Assembly (NCBI RefSeq): GCF_002368415.1 | Contig: NZ_AP018290.1 | Coordinates: forward strand, 731,244 to 795,243 | Direction: 5' to 3' | Length of the DNA: 64,000 bases | Source: Calothrix sp. NIES-4105 | GTDB lineage: Bacteria; Cyanobacteriota; Cyanobacteriia; Cyanobacteriales; Nostocaceae | Shown: positions 27,820 to 39,500 of the stretch, piece after piece | Numbering within the stretch: the first letter of the stretch is position 1 | How the letters are laid out: each line of letters opens with the position of its first letter | Notes under the pieces: model-generated | Told to the model about the DNA's origin: nothing | Database searches by the model: none | The model's input: only the letters and a program-made list of their open reading frames with translations | Made by a program: the position numbers and the translations under genes

Positions 27820-28437
27820 TTAGCTATCTCCAGAAATTTCTTGGGAAAGAAACGAGATTTTGGGGATAAAACGAGGTCGATTGGCAAAAACTAAAGTGTA
27901 ATTGCTATTTTTGGCTAAAGCTTGCTCTTCCGTTTGAATTCGTTGACTCATTAGCACAGCGTTGGCAAGAGAAAAAATAATCGCTGTTAAATAAGCTCCG
28001 TGAATCAATGGTAGTGCAGCAATTTCGAGGATGACTCCCAACCAATTAGGATGACGTAGATAAAAATAAACTCCTTTATCCACCACAGGTGTGTTTGGTA
28101 AGGTCATAATTGGCAGAGTCCAGTGTTGTTCTAAAGCTTGCATAGATAAGTAACGTAAAACTTGCCCTGCTAATGTTACCAATAAAGCTATAGTAGCCAA
28201 AGGGAAAATAAAAGGGCGATTAAAGTACCAAACCTCAGCAACAGCTGCTATCCACCAACTTATTTGCAACACTTTAACTGTAGTTAATAAATTATCGCTA
28301 TGTTTTTTTCCTCCTTGATTTAATATATATGTTTCATTATTTTTGCTAATACGAAGCTCAAAAAGCCGTTGTAAGATGACTGCAAAAATAATTCCAACGA
28401 AGATGTATTTAGTCAGCATTTCTTTTTCTCTTACCAT
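27820..28437 (-). CDS. Isoprenylcysteine carboxyl methyltransferase-family O-methyltransferase
   Basis: The 205-residue membrane protein has about five hydrophobic segments and the ICMT-family C-terminal SAM site GVYFYLRHPNWLGVILEIAA, followed by the EEQAL motif. Homologues beside type III PKS genes (for example SrsB) methylate phenolic hydroxyls of alkylresorcinols or related lipids. Its start overlaps the type III PKS stop by 7 nt (ATGGTAA), so the two are translationally coupled. It probably makes a methoxy-resorcinol. Confidence 0.82.
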   Translation of the reverse strand: MVREKEMLTKYIFVGIIFAVILQRLFELRISKNNETYILNQGGKKHSDNLLTTVKVLQISWWIAAVAEVWYFNRPFIFPLATIALLVTLAGQVLRYLSMQALEQHWTLPIMTLPNTPVVDKGVYFYLRHPNWLGVILEIAALPLIHGAYLTAIIFSLANAVLMSQRIQTEEQALAKNSNYTLVFANRPRFIPKISFLSQEISGDS

Positions 28438-29552
28438 TTAAGTAGAATTGCTTCTTGAGAAAAACCAGGTCCCATTGCTACCATCAAGCCGTGCGAGTTT
28501 GCAGGTGGCGCCTGTCGCGATAGAGTTTTATCGAGCATATAAAGTATTGTTCCAGAAGAAATATTACCTATTTGTGCTAAAGTATCGCGACTCAATTGTA
28601 GAGCTAAACTATCTAATCCAAATTCTGCTTCAATTGTATCGATGATTTTAGGACCTCCCGGATGTACAATCCAACGAAATATGTTGTCAATCTCAAGATT
28701 ATAATCGGCAAGCAAATAGTTAATTAACGGTCGCAATCCTTTTTTAACATAATCAGATACTTCTGGTCTGAGAATATTTCTAAAGCCACTATCAACTAGC
28801 TCCAATCCCATTACTTCTACTGTGTTAGGAAGTAAATACGAGCGATTATCAACGATTTGAGGTAGTCCTTGTTTGGCTAAATGATGATTTTTTCCTACCA
28901 TTAACACGGCGCCGCAGCCATCTCCAAACAAAGCAGCAGTGATAATATTCATAATAATATCACTATATACAGAAGGATTTTCTGGCAAGCTCCGAATCAA
29001 TGATGTTAAATCTGCTTGCAAAGAACCTTGCCATAATGCAGAAGAAATCTCAATTGCAAATAAAACTGCTGCTTCGTTTGGATGTCCTTGCAGGTAATCG
29101 GCAACGCGAGAGACAGCGAAAGCTCCACCCATACAACCGACTCCGTTAATCGGCATTCTCTTAATAGTCGGAGAAAATGGAATTCGGCTCATCAAGCGCG
29201 CGTCTAAGGAAGGAACTGCTGGAGTCAGAGAAACAGATGTAAGTAATGATATATCTTGGGGTTGGAGATTAGCTTTTTGAAGCAGATCGATAATAGCAGT
29301 TTCGGCTATGTCCAAAGAAATTTCTACAGTTTTGCTAGTAGTTACTTCCATCTTGGGCTGATCGAGCAACGAATCTATTGGTAGAGCAAAGTAACGACCT
29401 TCGATTTTGACGTTGCTGAAAAAGCGATCAATCTGTTCTAGCTCGAAATCCAATTCCATTGTATAAAAGAACTTACGCAAAGCAGCAGCTAAAACTTCTT
29501 GAGGGTAATATTGAGCAGGGAAACCTGTTGATGTAGATACTATAAAAGCCAT
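28431..29552 (-). CDS. Type III polyketide synthase (alkylresorcinol/alkylpyrone type)
   Basis: The start at MAFIVSTSTGF fits the family better than the 19-residue longer frame to 29609. The catalytic triad is visible: Cys in NGVGCMGGAFA, His in WIVHPGGPK and Asn in IGNISSGTILYML (C159, H316, N349 in the longer frame). The enzyme would take an acyl or beta-ketoacyl chain from the type I PKS, add malonyl units and cyclise to a resorcinol, as CylI does. It overlaps the O-methyltransferase gene and lies 68 bp downstream of PKS-B. Confidence 0.9.
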   Translation of the reverse strand: MAFIVSTSTGFPAQYYPQEVLAAALRKFFYTMELDFELEQIDRFFSNVKIEGRYFALPIDSLLDQPKMEVTTSKTVEISLDIAETAIIDLLQKANLQPQDISLLTSVSLTPAVPSLDARLMSRIPFSPTIKRMPINGVGCMGGAFAVSRVADYLQGHPNEAAVLFAIEISSALWQGSLQADLTSLIRSLPENPSVYSDIIMNIITAALFGDGCGAVLMVGKNHHLAKQGLPQIVDNRSYLLPNTVEVMGLELVDSGFRNILRPEVSDYVKKGLRPLINYLLADYNLEIDNIFRWIVHPGGPKIIDTIEAEFGLDSLALQLSRDTLAQIGNISSGTILYMLDKTLSRQAPPANSHGLMVAMGPGFSQEAILLKW

Positions 29553-29620
29553 AGCATTTTTTACTTGATTTTGTTGGTATTTGAATGCACAGAATGATTT
29601 TGAATGCACAGGCGGGATGC

Positions 29621-32600
29621 CTATGCTACGTTTAAGATGGTTTCTTTAATGGTGGTGATGACTTCGTTTTCTGCTCCACGTAAAAAGAAATGATCGCCAG
29701 TAAACATTTTCACTCTTAAGTTTTTAGTTTGTTTCTCCCAGGCAGCTAGTTGTTCCTGGCTCACTTTAGAATCTTCAAGTCCTCCAAAGGCATATATGTG
29801 AGATTTGAGGGGTTCTTCTCTTGTATAAAAGTACGTCTCTAAAATTTCAAAGTCGGCTCGAAGTGCTGGAATACACATTTGCATTAATTTGGGGTTTTGC
29901 AATATTTGCTCTGGAATTCCGTTGTAACTGGAGATTGCTTTGATAAATTTGGTTTCAGGAAGTTTATGGATTGGTAAGCCTAAGTCTGGGATATGGGGGG
30001 CACAACAGGCGCCGACAAATAAGCAAAAAGGAGCAGGCAAATTTTTGGAGCGAAGTTCACGGGCTAATTCAAAGCTTATTAGTCCGCCCATGCTATAACC
30101 GAAAAATGCAAAAGGAACATCTAGGTATGGCTCGATAAGCGGTGTCAGAGTTTGAATTAGGGGTTTTAACCGAGTAAAAGGAGATTCCTTAAGACGATTT
30201 TCCCGCGCGGGTAGTTGGATTGGACAAATTTCTATTTCTGATGGAAACTTGGATGACCAAGAATGAAAAATAGAGGCACCTGCACCGGCATAAGGGAAAC
30301 AAAAGAGGCGAAAAATAGGTTTGGAATTTTTCTGTGGTATTTTAAACCATTTGTGGGTTTGCTTTACAGGTATTTCAACATCAATAGTCGAATTATTGTT
30401 TTGTTGGTTTTCTCTAGGAAACTTCTGCTCAATCAAGAGAAGTATCTGGATTAAGAACTGTTCAATATTTAGCTCTGCAAAATATTCTACAGGAACAATA
30501 ACATTTAATTTGCTCTCAATAGATTTTCTTAACTCAGTAGCCATCAAAGAATCGAGTCCCAGTTCAGAAAGACGCTTTTGCCAGTCGAGAGCAGAAGCAG
30601 ATATTCCCACTACCTTGAATAATAACTGACTAATATAAGACCTTAATAACTGCTTGCGCGTTTCTGAATCTGCTGTTAATATTTCATCGCTTTTACTATT
30701 ATATTCTGCTTCTTGTAATAAAAAACTAAAATTTGAGAATTTTTCATCAATTTTAGAAACTCCATTTTCTGAAGCTGTAGTTTCCATCCAATATCGCTGG
30801 CGTTGAAATGGATAAGTGGGTAATACTACTTTGCGATGAACATAATTTCTTTCAAAACCCGACCAATCGATTTGAACTCCCTGCACATACAATTGCGCCA
30901 AACTATCTAACATTTGCTGCCAATCTTCTACTCCTGGACGCAGCGAAGGTAGCCATACCCCTACATCTGCTGCTAGGCATTGACGACCCATACCTAACAA
31001 TATTGGTTTTGATCCAATTTCTAAAAACACCGAATATCCAAGCTTGTGCAAGGTCTCCATCCCTTGGGCAAACATGACTGGTTGTACTACATGACGTACC
31101 CAATATTGTGGAGTAGTTATGCTTTTGTCTGCCTTTTGTCCTGTAACGTTAGAGATAAGTGGAATTCGAGGGGAATGATAGGTTACTTGCTTTGCTATCG
31201 TTTCAAATTCTGCCAGCATCGGCTGCATTAAAGCAGAGTGGAAAGCGTGAGAAACATTCAATTCCTTGGTTTTGATTCGTTGTTGTTCTAACCTATCCTT
31301 AACTACATCTACTTGATCTTTTTGCCCAGAGATTACCAAACTCTCACAACCATTTATAGCCGCAATCGCAACTCGGACTCGATAAGACTCAATAACATCT
31401 TTTACGGTTGCTTCGTTTGCCTGCACAGACATCATCTTACCATTGCATGGTAATGCTTGCATTAACCTTCCCCTATGGGCAATTAGCTTTAGTCCATCTT
31501 CTAAGCTAAACACTCCCGCAACGCAAGCAGCAACATATTCTCCAATGCTATGACCCATGACCGCATCCGGTTGAATACCCCAAGATTGCCACAGTCGTCC
31601 GAGAGCATATTCAATCGCAAATAAGGCAGGTTGGGTGTAAGATGTTTGGTTCAGTAAACACGAACTTGACGCTGAAGCATCTTGATGATAGAGAATTTCT
31701 AACAGAGGTTGTTCGAGATAGTCACGCAGAAATTTATCGCATTCCTCCAAGGCTTGACGAAAGACTGGCTGGGTTTGATACAGTTGTCGTCCCATGCCAA
31801 TATATTGAGAACCCTGACCTGTAAACAGGAAAGCTATTTTTGGTTTAAAATTACTATTCGCGCGTTGTCCTTGAAATAGTCCCGTTACTTCCTTTTCTGC
31901 TGTTAGTAGACTGAGCTTGTTATTTAATTCCTCTAGGTCAGAGGCTATAATGGTTAAGCGATGGTTAAAATGTTGCCTTCCTGTATTAGCAGTGTAACAA
32001 ATATCTGCGAGCGCCAAAGCTGAATTATTCAGGTAATTCTGATAGCGACTAACTAAATCACAAAGAGCTTGTTTTGTTTTAGCCGAAAGAGTCAACAAAT
32101 GTAAGGGAGGTTTTACTAATTCCCCTTTCCCTATTGGATTTTGACTTTTAATTTGTAATGGCGCCTCTTCTAATATTACATGAGCATTAGTACCACTAAA
32201 GCCAAAAGAACTAACGCCAGCGATACGACGCTCAATACCCTGCCAAGGAATAGCTTGGGTAGGTACAGACATTGGTAATTTTTCCCAATTGATATAAGAA
32301 TTAGGTTTGTAAAAATGTAGATGGGGTGCTATTTCTTGATGTTGCAGTTGTAATACTACTTTAATTAAACCAGCAATCCCAGCAGCCCCTTCTAAATGAC
32401 CAATGTTTGTTTTAACGGAACCAATAAATAAAGGTTGTTTATCTGAGTGAGTGAGGCCAAATACTTTCCCTAAAGCTTCTACTTCAATTGGGTCTCCCAA
32501 AGATGTGCCTGTACCATGTGCTTCAATATAGCTGACTTGAGCGGGGTCTACTCCAGAATTTTTTAAAGCTTGACGAATTACTGCTTGCTGAGAAAGTCCA

Positions 32601-33562
32601 TTAGGAACTGTTAATCCACTAGTATGCCCATCTTGGTTAATTGCTGTCCCCCGAATTACTGCTAATATATTATCTCCATCGGTTATGGCATCTCCCAGAC
32701 GCTTGAGAACTACTAATCCGCATCCCTCACTACGTACAAAGCCATCAGCGCTGGCATCAAAAGTCTTGCAGCGACCATCCGTAGACAGCATACGAGCTTT
32801 ACAAAAGTTGATGCTAAACTCTGGGGAAATTAGTCGGTTCACTCCTCCTACAATGGCTAATTTGCATTCAGTGTTTCGGAGACTAGAGCAAGCCAAGTGG
32901 ACACTTACCAAGGAAGATGAACAGGCTGTATCTACTGCTATACTTGGGCCTGTTAGTCCCAACATGTATGATAGGCGCCCTGAAGCAGTACTATGGGCAT
33001 TACCACTAGCCAAATAAGCATCAATTTCTTCAACACCTCGACTAATTAGGCACCGGGAATAATCGCTGCTACAAATGCCAATAAACACACCAGTTTGAGT
33101 TTGAGCCAATGAGGCAGGATTAATTCCGGCAGATTCTAGAGCTTCCCAACTTACTTCCAAAAGGAGACGCTGTTGAGGGTCGAGGGAAATTGCTTCTTTA
33201 GGAGAAATACCAAAGAAATCAGCATCAAACTCCTGTAATTGCTCAATAAAACCACCATAACGGGTATAAATTTTACCAGGCTTTTCTGGATTAGCATCGT
33301 AGTAGTCATCAAGATTCCAACGATTTGATGGAATTTCAGTAATGGCATCAACTTTGCCTTTTAACAGATTCCAAAAGGATTCTGGATTATCTGCACCTCC
33401 AGGAAAGCGGCAACCCATACCGATAATGGCTATTGGTTCGCTCCGAGATTTTTCGAGTGCATCAAGTTTTGATTGTAACTGCTCAATTACTAGATACGAG
33501 CGTTGCAAAGGAGTTAATTGTTCAATCGTTGTTGGCGCCACTATTTCTACACCCTTATTCAT
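29621..33562 (-). CDS. Type I PKS B: KS-AT-ACP-TE
   Basis: The 1313-residue protein has KS (about 43-465; C214 in DTACSSSL, EAHGTGT, NIGHL), AT (575-880; GHSIGEY with S672; HAFH, predicting malonyl-CoA), ACP (970-1045; LGLDSL, S1005) and a type II-like thioesterase (1083-1310; PYAGAGAS, GYSMGG with S1157, GDHFF). There is no KR, DH or ER, so it would leave a beta-keto unit, the expected input for the type III PKS. The TE may edit misloaded chains. Its ATG overlaps the PKS-A stop by 8 nt. Confidence 0.92.
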   Translation of the reverse strand: MNKGVEIVAPTTIEQLTPLQRSYLVIEQLQSKLDALEKSRSEPIAIIGMGCRFPGGADNPESFWNLLKGKVDAITEIPSNRWNLDDYYDANPEKPGKIYTRYGGFIEQLQEFDADFFGISPKEAISLDPQQRLLLEVSWEALESAGINPASLAQTQTGVFIGICSSDYSRCLISRGVEEIDAYLASGNAHSTASGRLSYMLGLTGPSIAVDTACSSSLVSVHLACSSLRNTECKLAIVGGVNRLISPEFSINFCKARMLSTDGRCKTFDASADGFVRSEGCGLVVLKRLGDAITDGDNILAVIRGTAINQDGHTSGLTVPNGLSQQAVIRQALKNSGVDPAQVSYIEAHGTGTSLGDPIEVEALGKVFGLTHSDKQPLFIGSVKTNIGHLEGAAGIAGLIKVVLQLQHQEIAPHLHFYKPNSYINWEKLPMSVPTQAIPWQGIERRIAGVSSFGFSGTNAHVILEEAPLQIKSQNPIGKGELVKPPLHLLTLSAKTKQALCDLVSRYQNYLNNSALALADICYTANTGRQHFNHRLTIIASDLEELNNKLSLLTAEKEVTGLFQGQRANSNFKPKIAFLFTGQGSQYIGMGRQLYQTQPVFRQALEECDKFLRDYLEQPLLEILYHQDASASSSCLLNQTSYTQPALFAIEYALGRLWQSWGIQPDAVMGHSIGEYVAACVAGVFSLEDGLKLIAHRGRLMQALPCNGKMMSVQANEATVKDVIESYRVRVAIAAINGCESLVISGQKDQVDVVKDRLEQQRIKTKELNVSHAFHSALMQPMLAEFETIAKQVTYHSPRIPLISNVTGQKADKSITTPQYWVRHVVQPVMFAQGMETLHKLGYSVFLEIGSKPILLGMGRQCLAADVGVWLPSLRPGVEDWQQMLDSLAQLYVQGVQIDWSGFERNYVHRKVVLPTYPFQRQRYWMETTASENGVSKIDEKFSNFSFLLQEAEYNSKSDEILTADSETRKQLLRSYISQLLFKVVGISASALDWQKRLSELGLDSLMATELRKSIESKLNVIVPVEYFAELNIEQFLIQILLLIEQKFPRENQQNNNSTIDVEIPVKQTHKWFKIPQKNSKPIFRLFCFPYAGAGASIFHSWSSKFPSEIEICPIQLPARENRLKESPFTRLKPLIQTLTPLIEPYLDVPFAFFGYSMGGLISFELARELRSKNLPAPFCLFVGACCAPHIPDLGLPIHKLPETKFIKAISSYNGIPEQILQNPKLMQMCIPALRADFEILETYFYTREEPLKSHIYAFGGLEDSKVSQEQLAAWEKQTKNLRVKMFTGDHFFLRGAENEVITTIKETILNVA

Positions 33563-36500
33563 GAATTAACAAATTAAACTTTTGGTTAATTAGTTCTTCC
33601 AACTGTTCTTCTGAAAGCTCTTTTGTTTTTACTAACAACTGCTTTTCAACATCTTGACTTTCTCTTGATTCTGTAACAGAAGTATCAGAAGCTTCTACTT
33701 GTATAACTTGTTGAGCTAAGTAATTTACAAGTTCTCCTACTGTAGGGTAGTCGAAAGCTACGGTTGGTGGAATTGAGCATTTTAAACTGGTTTGCAAACA
33801 ATTTCTCAGTTCTATAGAGGTTAGAGAGTCCATTCCCAAATCAAAAAATCCTGCATCTAAACTAATTAATTGAGAGTCTGTTAATCCTAAAATCTGGGCT
33901 ACCTGGCGCCGCACATAGTTAATTAACATCTCTTGTTGCTCACTTGGCATGGAGGAATGTAACTGCTGCAAAAACTCTGGTTGAGATGCCGAGTCGTGGT
34001 GAACTAATTCTTGCCAATCTTCCCAGAAAGGCCATTGTGAACCTTGGCGCCAAACAGACCACTCAATTGGCACTACTCCTACTTGTACAGCGGAACTTTT
34101 TATTAGTAGCTCTAGTGCTTCTAAAACCTGAGACGGTGTAATAGCTTCTATTCCCTTTTGTTGTATCTTTACATCTGCACCCCGCTCGGTTGCTTCTCCG
34201 ACTTGAGAAACAGGTCCCAAATTAACGCTTAACCCTGGTAACCCCATAGCTTGGCGATAATGTGCCAAACCATCGAGAAAAGCATTAGCAGCAGAATGAT
34301 TTCCCTGAGCCGGAGAACCGAACAAAGATGCTACAGAAGAAAAAAGTACAAAAAAGTCCAACGGTTGGTTTTTAGTTAATTGATGTAAATTCCAGGCGCC
34401 TTTTACTTTGGGATTCATTACCTTGGCAAAGCGACACCAGTTTTGAGAAAGTAGCACTCCATCTTCTAACACCCCAACCGAATGAATCACTCCTGCTAAT
34501 GGTGGTAGAGACTGCTCAATATAAGTGAATACTTGAGCCATAGACTCATATTCACATACATCGACTTGTTTGACTATTACCGTCGCTCCTGCTTCTTCTA
34601 GCTCTTTGATTTGACGCTCTTGCAAATCATTAGGAGGGTTATGTCCTGCCAAAACTACATGCTTGGCGCCAAGCTCCACCATCCAACGAGCTACTACTAA
34701 CCCTAAACCCCCAAAACCGCCAGTAATTAAATAAGTACTATCTCTGCGTAAACTTAGAGGTATTTGAGTTGTGGCATCTGTTCGCGATTCAGTTTGACTT
34801 ACCACAATTTTACCGATGTGTTTGGCTTGTTGCATGTAACGGAATGCATTTACTACCTCCTCAGAAGGAAAAACTTTCAATGGTGGTGGTTGTAGTAAAC
34901 CTCTGTTAAATTTTTCCGCCAGTTCCTGCAACATAGACTGAATTAATTTTGGTTGCTGCTCTTGCTCACGTACCAAGTCAACCACAAAGTAAGATATATC
35001 TGGTCTTACTGCTGCCACTTGAGTTGATTCCCAAACAAAGCGTTTGGCAATTTCTACAAAGCGACCTTTATTACTAACTACAGCAAGACTTTTGGAGATA
35101 AATTCTCCAGAAGTAAGAGAGTTAAGGACAATATCCACTCCCTGTCCTTGGGTTATTTCCATTACATCTTGGGAAAATTCAACAGTACGGGAGTTCATAA
35201 TATGTTTGACTCCCATAGCTCGCAAAATTTCCCATTTTGCAGGACTAGCAGTGGCAAAAACTTCTGCACCCGCTTGTTGGGCAATTTGTACTGCCGCCAT
35301 TCCCGTACCTCCTGCGGCTGCATGAATTAAAACTCGTTCTCCTTTTCGAATTTTAGCTACATGGTGCAGAGCATAATAGGCAGTTAAAAAATTAACAGGA
35401 ATGGATGCTGCTTCCTCAAAACTAAGCTGTTTTGGTTTGGGAATTACAGAAGTAGCGCTGACAGTAACGTATTGGCTGAAGCTTCCAGGCGCCAGAGCTA
35501 TGACTGGTTCTCCAATTTTAAAGCCTTTTACTCTTTCTCCGATAGCGACTATTTCACCAGCACACTCACCACCCAAACCATTGATGGACAGTAGATGCTT
35601 TTGGGATATTCCATCCACTTGAAGAGGAAGCAACCCTAGTGCAGCTACGACATCCAGAAAATTTAACCCTGTTGCTAGTACGCGGATTTCTACTTCGTCA
35701 GGTGCTGGGGAATGTCTTGTTGTTGGTTCTAAAGTTAAGTTTTCTAAAGTTCCTCCAGCTAATGTAGTTAGGCGCCAAGGTGAGGATGGTACTTTTAATT
35801 GTTGTTTTAACTTTTGAGCGTGGCTACTATGTACTAACCGAGCAACATAACGATTGTAGTCGCGCAAAGCAATTTGGTCTTCTTGATCACTATCGCAAAT
35901 TTCTGACCATAGCGCTTTTCCTTGCTGTTTTGTGGTTTGATTGGGGTCTAAATCTATACGCACGCATTCAAGTTCTGGGTGTTCCAAGGCAATAACTTTT
36001 CCCATTCCCCATAAAGACGATTGTGCTACTCCTGGTATTATCGGACTATTTGCTGGTACTGGCTGCGCTCCAGTAGTAACTAACCATAGCCGTGCCTGTT
36101 GGGGTAATTCTGCTTTAACTAAAGATTGCACTAAAAATAGGGTGGCGCCACATCCAAGTTGAGATAAACTTTCTAACTCTTGTGCGCTTAGGTTTTGATT
36201 TAATCCTGCTTCCAAACTCCAACATTGAACCACTCCGTACAGTTGCGGTGACTGGGTTGCCATATAAGCCACCAATCGGTGAAAATCTTCTTGTTGGTAT
36301 GGATTAATAGTAAACTCTTGTGAAGTTACTTGTTTATATTTCTCGCCAGCGTTGACTAAAGTGCAAACTTCTCCAATAGAGCGCAGTTGAGAGGCTAATT
36401 GGCGCCCTACTCCCTGTTGGTCTGATAAAATTAACCAACCTTTGGGTTCCTTTACAGTTAGAGATTGTTTCGTTGACTCAGTTTGAGCTATTATCAATGC

Positions 36501-39500
36501 TTGCTGAGATAGCGCTTCTGGTACTCCCTCAGTATTAGGAAGGGTTGATACTTGAGCAAAACCCTTTTCCTTGAGTAATTTTTGCCACGAATATGTACTT
36601 AGTAGGGCATAATCAGGTCGTAAATCCGAATCATTAAATTTCCACCACCCGTCTAATAATCCAAAGATTAAATCTAACCATCGCTGACGAGTGGTGCTTT
36701 CTAATAGTACTAGTATTCCTCCAGGCGCCAATAATTGCCTAACGTGGGATAAAGTCTGGCTGATCGAAGTAGTAGCGTGAAGCACATTGGCAGCGATAAT
36801 TATATCGTACTGATGCGGCTGAAACCCTTGAGTTGTTGGGTCAACTTCAATATCGAGAATTTGGTAGCGTACAAAGGGGTAATCCTTGAATTTCTCCTTA
36901 GCTTTGCTATTGAAAAAAGCTCCAATATCGGTAAAGACATATTCGCTTTGGTAGGGGTTGAGGTGAGGCAGAATAAAACTGGTGCTTCCCCCTGTTCCAG
37001 CACCTATTTCTAATAACCGCACTCCTAAGACTGATGGTAATTTTTCTAAAGCAGTGGTAACAGCTTGCTGTAATAAAGTATTCATTACTTTAGCAGATGG
37101 AGATTCTTGATACAGTTGAGTGACTGTCGTTAAATCTCCTTGTGGAAATACTAGTTCTACTGCGTCTATTGCTCCTCGTAACACCTCACTTAGTCGAGAA
37201 GCACAACGGTGTAGAAGGGTTATTTCGGCTGGTATCTGGGAATATTGGCTGTAAGTTTGCTTTATTTTCTCCTCTAACTTAGATTGTAAGAGTGGTTTTC
37301 TGACTTGCCACTGCGGTTCGCTATAGTTCAAAATTCCTAATTCTGCCAGAATTTGGAGTAGACGGTTGAACAATCGACGATGACTTGGTACAACTCCCAA
37401 CCTTTGAGCAGCCGCTTCTAAGGTAAAATTTTCTCCTGGTTGGTAAGCCCAACCCATTTCTTTAAATGCCCGCACTATATATTCCACACTCAACTTTTCC
37501 AAGTGAGTTAGCGTTTCCCCATAGTCGTGCAAATCATGAAGAGCGACTAATTGTGAAATAGAAGGACTTAGTTTTTGTTCCACCTCTTGTGGTTTGAGCA
37601 AGTAATCAGGGGGAAACAACTGACTGAAACGGGCTTTTTGGCGCCATTGAACTTCGTACAAATTTTCTTTAATCGGCTGTACAAAATCTCCCAAGAGTGT
37701 TTGAACCGTGGCTCTTTTGACTTGCAAGCCTTCTACAATCGCAATAGTTTCTCCGTCATCGTTTAATAAGGTGACTTTAGCGCTCAAATCTGCACTGGTG
37801 TCTTGAAGTTGACTAATTGAGCTAATAGCCCAGACTTGAGTATCGCTCCGGCGATATACTCTCAATTGCTCGATTCGCACTGGCAGATAAGTTTGGTCGT
37901 TGTTTGCGCTCTCTACGGCAGCTCCCATAACCTGCAAAGCGGCATCTAATAAAGCTGGATGCAAACAATAGTCTTCTGCTTGTTCTACCACTTCTGTTGA
38001 CAAGTTAATTTTACCAACAGCTTGTTTTGAGCCTTTCCATAACTGTTGGATACCTTGGAAACTTACCCCATAGTTAATACCTTGAGTAAGGCATTTTTGG
38101 TAGTAGTCAGTAACATTGATAAATTGCTCGCACTCTGTTAGATGCTTTTCTAGGTTTACAGCAGGAGGAATAACCTCGGTTTCTAAGGTACGGATTTTTC
38201 CTTGAGCATGAAGTATCCAACTTAGCTCCGAATGTTTATCTTTTTGTTGTGTGAAAATCTGGAACTTATAGGCGCCGTTTGAGTTACTAATAATTGTTTG
38301 AACTGTAGTTATTTCCTCTTGGGGCAAAATTAATCCTTGCTGCAACACTACATCTTCTACTACAAAGTTGTGGGATTTGAATACATTGAAACCTGCGGCT
38401 AGAGCTATTTCTAAGTAAGCTGTAGCTGGGAAGAGGGCGCGATTGAATACTTGGTGATCGTTTAGATAAGCTGGGTCAGAGGCAGAAATTTGAGCTTCAA
38501 AACAATGTTGCTTTTCCAAGCCTGCTAGATGCAACTCTAAATTTAACTTTTGACCCAATAGGGGATGTAAAGTTTCGCTTTTTGATAGTTGTTTTTTATA
38601 AGTATGGTCTTCTGTTTTTATCCAATATCGTTGGCGTTGAAATGGATAAGTGGGTAATACTACTTTGCGATGAACATAATTTACCTCAAAACCCGACCAA
38701 TCGATTTGAACTCCCTGCACATACAATTGCGCCAAACTATCTAACATTTGCTGCCAATCTTCCACTCCTGGACGCAGCGAAGGTAGCCATACCCCTACAT
38801 CTGCTGGTAAGCATTGACGACCCATACCTAACAATATTGGTTTTGATCCAATTTCTAAAAACACCGAATTTCCAAGCTTGTGCAAAGTCTCCATCCCTTG
38901 GGCAAACCTGACTGGTTGTACTACATGACGTACCCAATATTGTGGAGTAGTTATGCTTTTGTCTGCCTTTTGTCCTGTAACGTTAGAGATAAGTGGAATT
39001 TGAGGAGAATGATACGTGACAAGCTTTGCTATGGTTTCAAATTCTAAGAGCATTGGCTGCATTAAATCAGAGTGGAAGGCATGAGAAACATTTAATTCCT
39101 TCGTTTTTATTCCTTGTGACTCTAAAACAGCCTTAACTATATCTACTTGGTCTTGTTGCCCAGAGATTACCAAACTTTCACTACCGTTTTTAGCTGCAAT
39201 CTCAACTTGCGCTTGCTTAGACTTAATTGCTTGTGTTACGGTTGCTTCGTTTGCCAGCACAGATACCATTTTGCCATTGCATGGTAATGCTTGCATTAAC
39301 CTTCCCCTGTGGGCAACTAGCTTTAGTCCATCTTCTAAACTAAACACTCCCGCAATACAGGCAGCAACATATTCTCCAACACTGTGACCAATGACTACAT
39401 CGGGTTGAATTCCCCAAGATTGCCATAATCGTCCGAGAGCATATTCAATCGCAAATAAGGCAGGTTGGGTATAAGATGTTTGGTCGAGCAAACAGGAACT

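Noticed and set aside
30263-38937. Plus-strand and other-frame ORFs of 60-110 codons inside the PKS genes
   Set aside because: They are shadows of the PKS coding frames, with no ribosome sites and no domain similarity.
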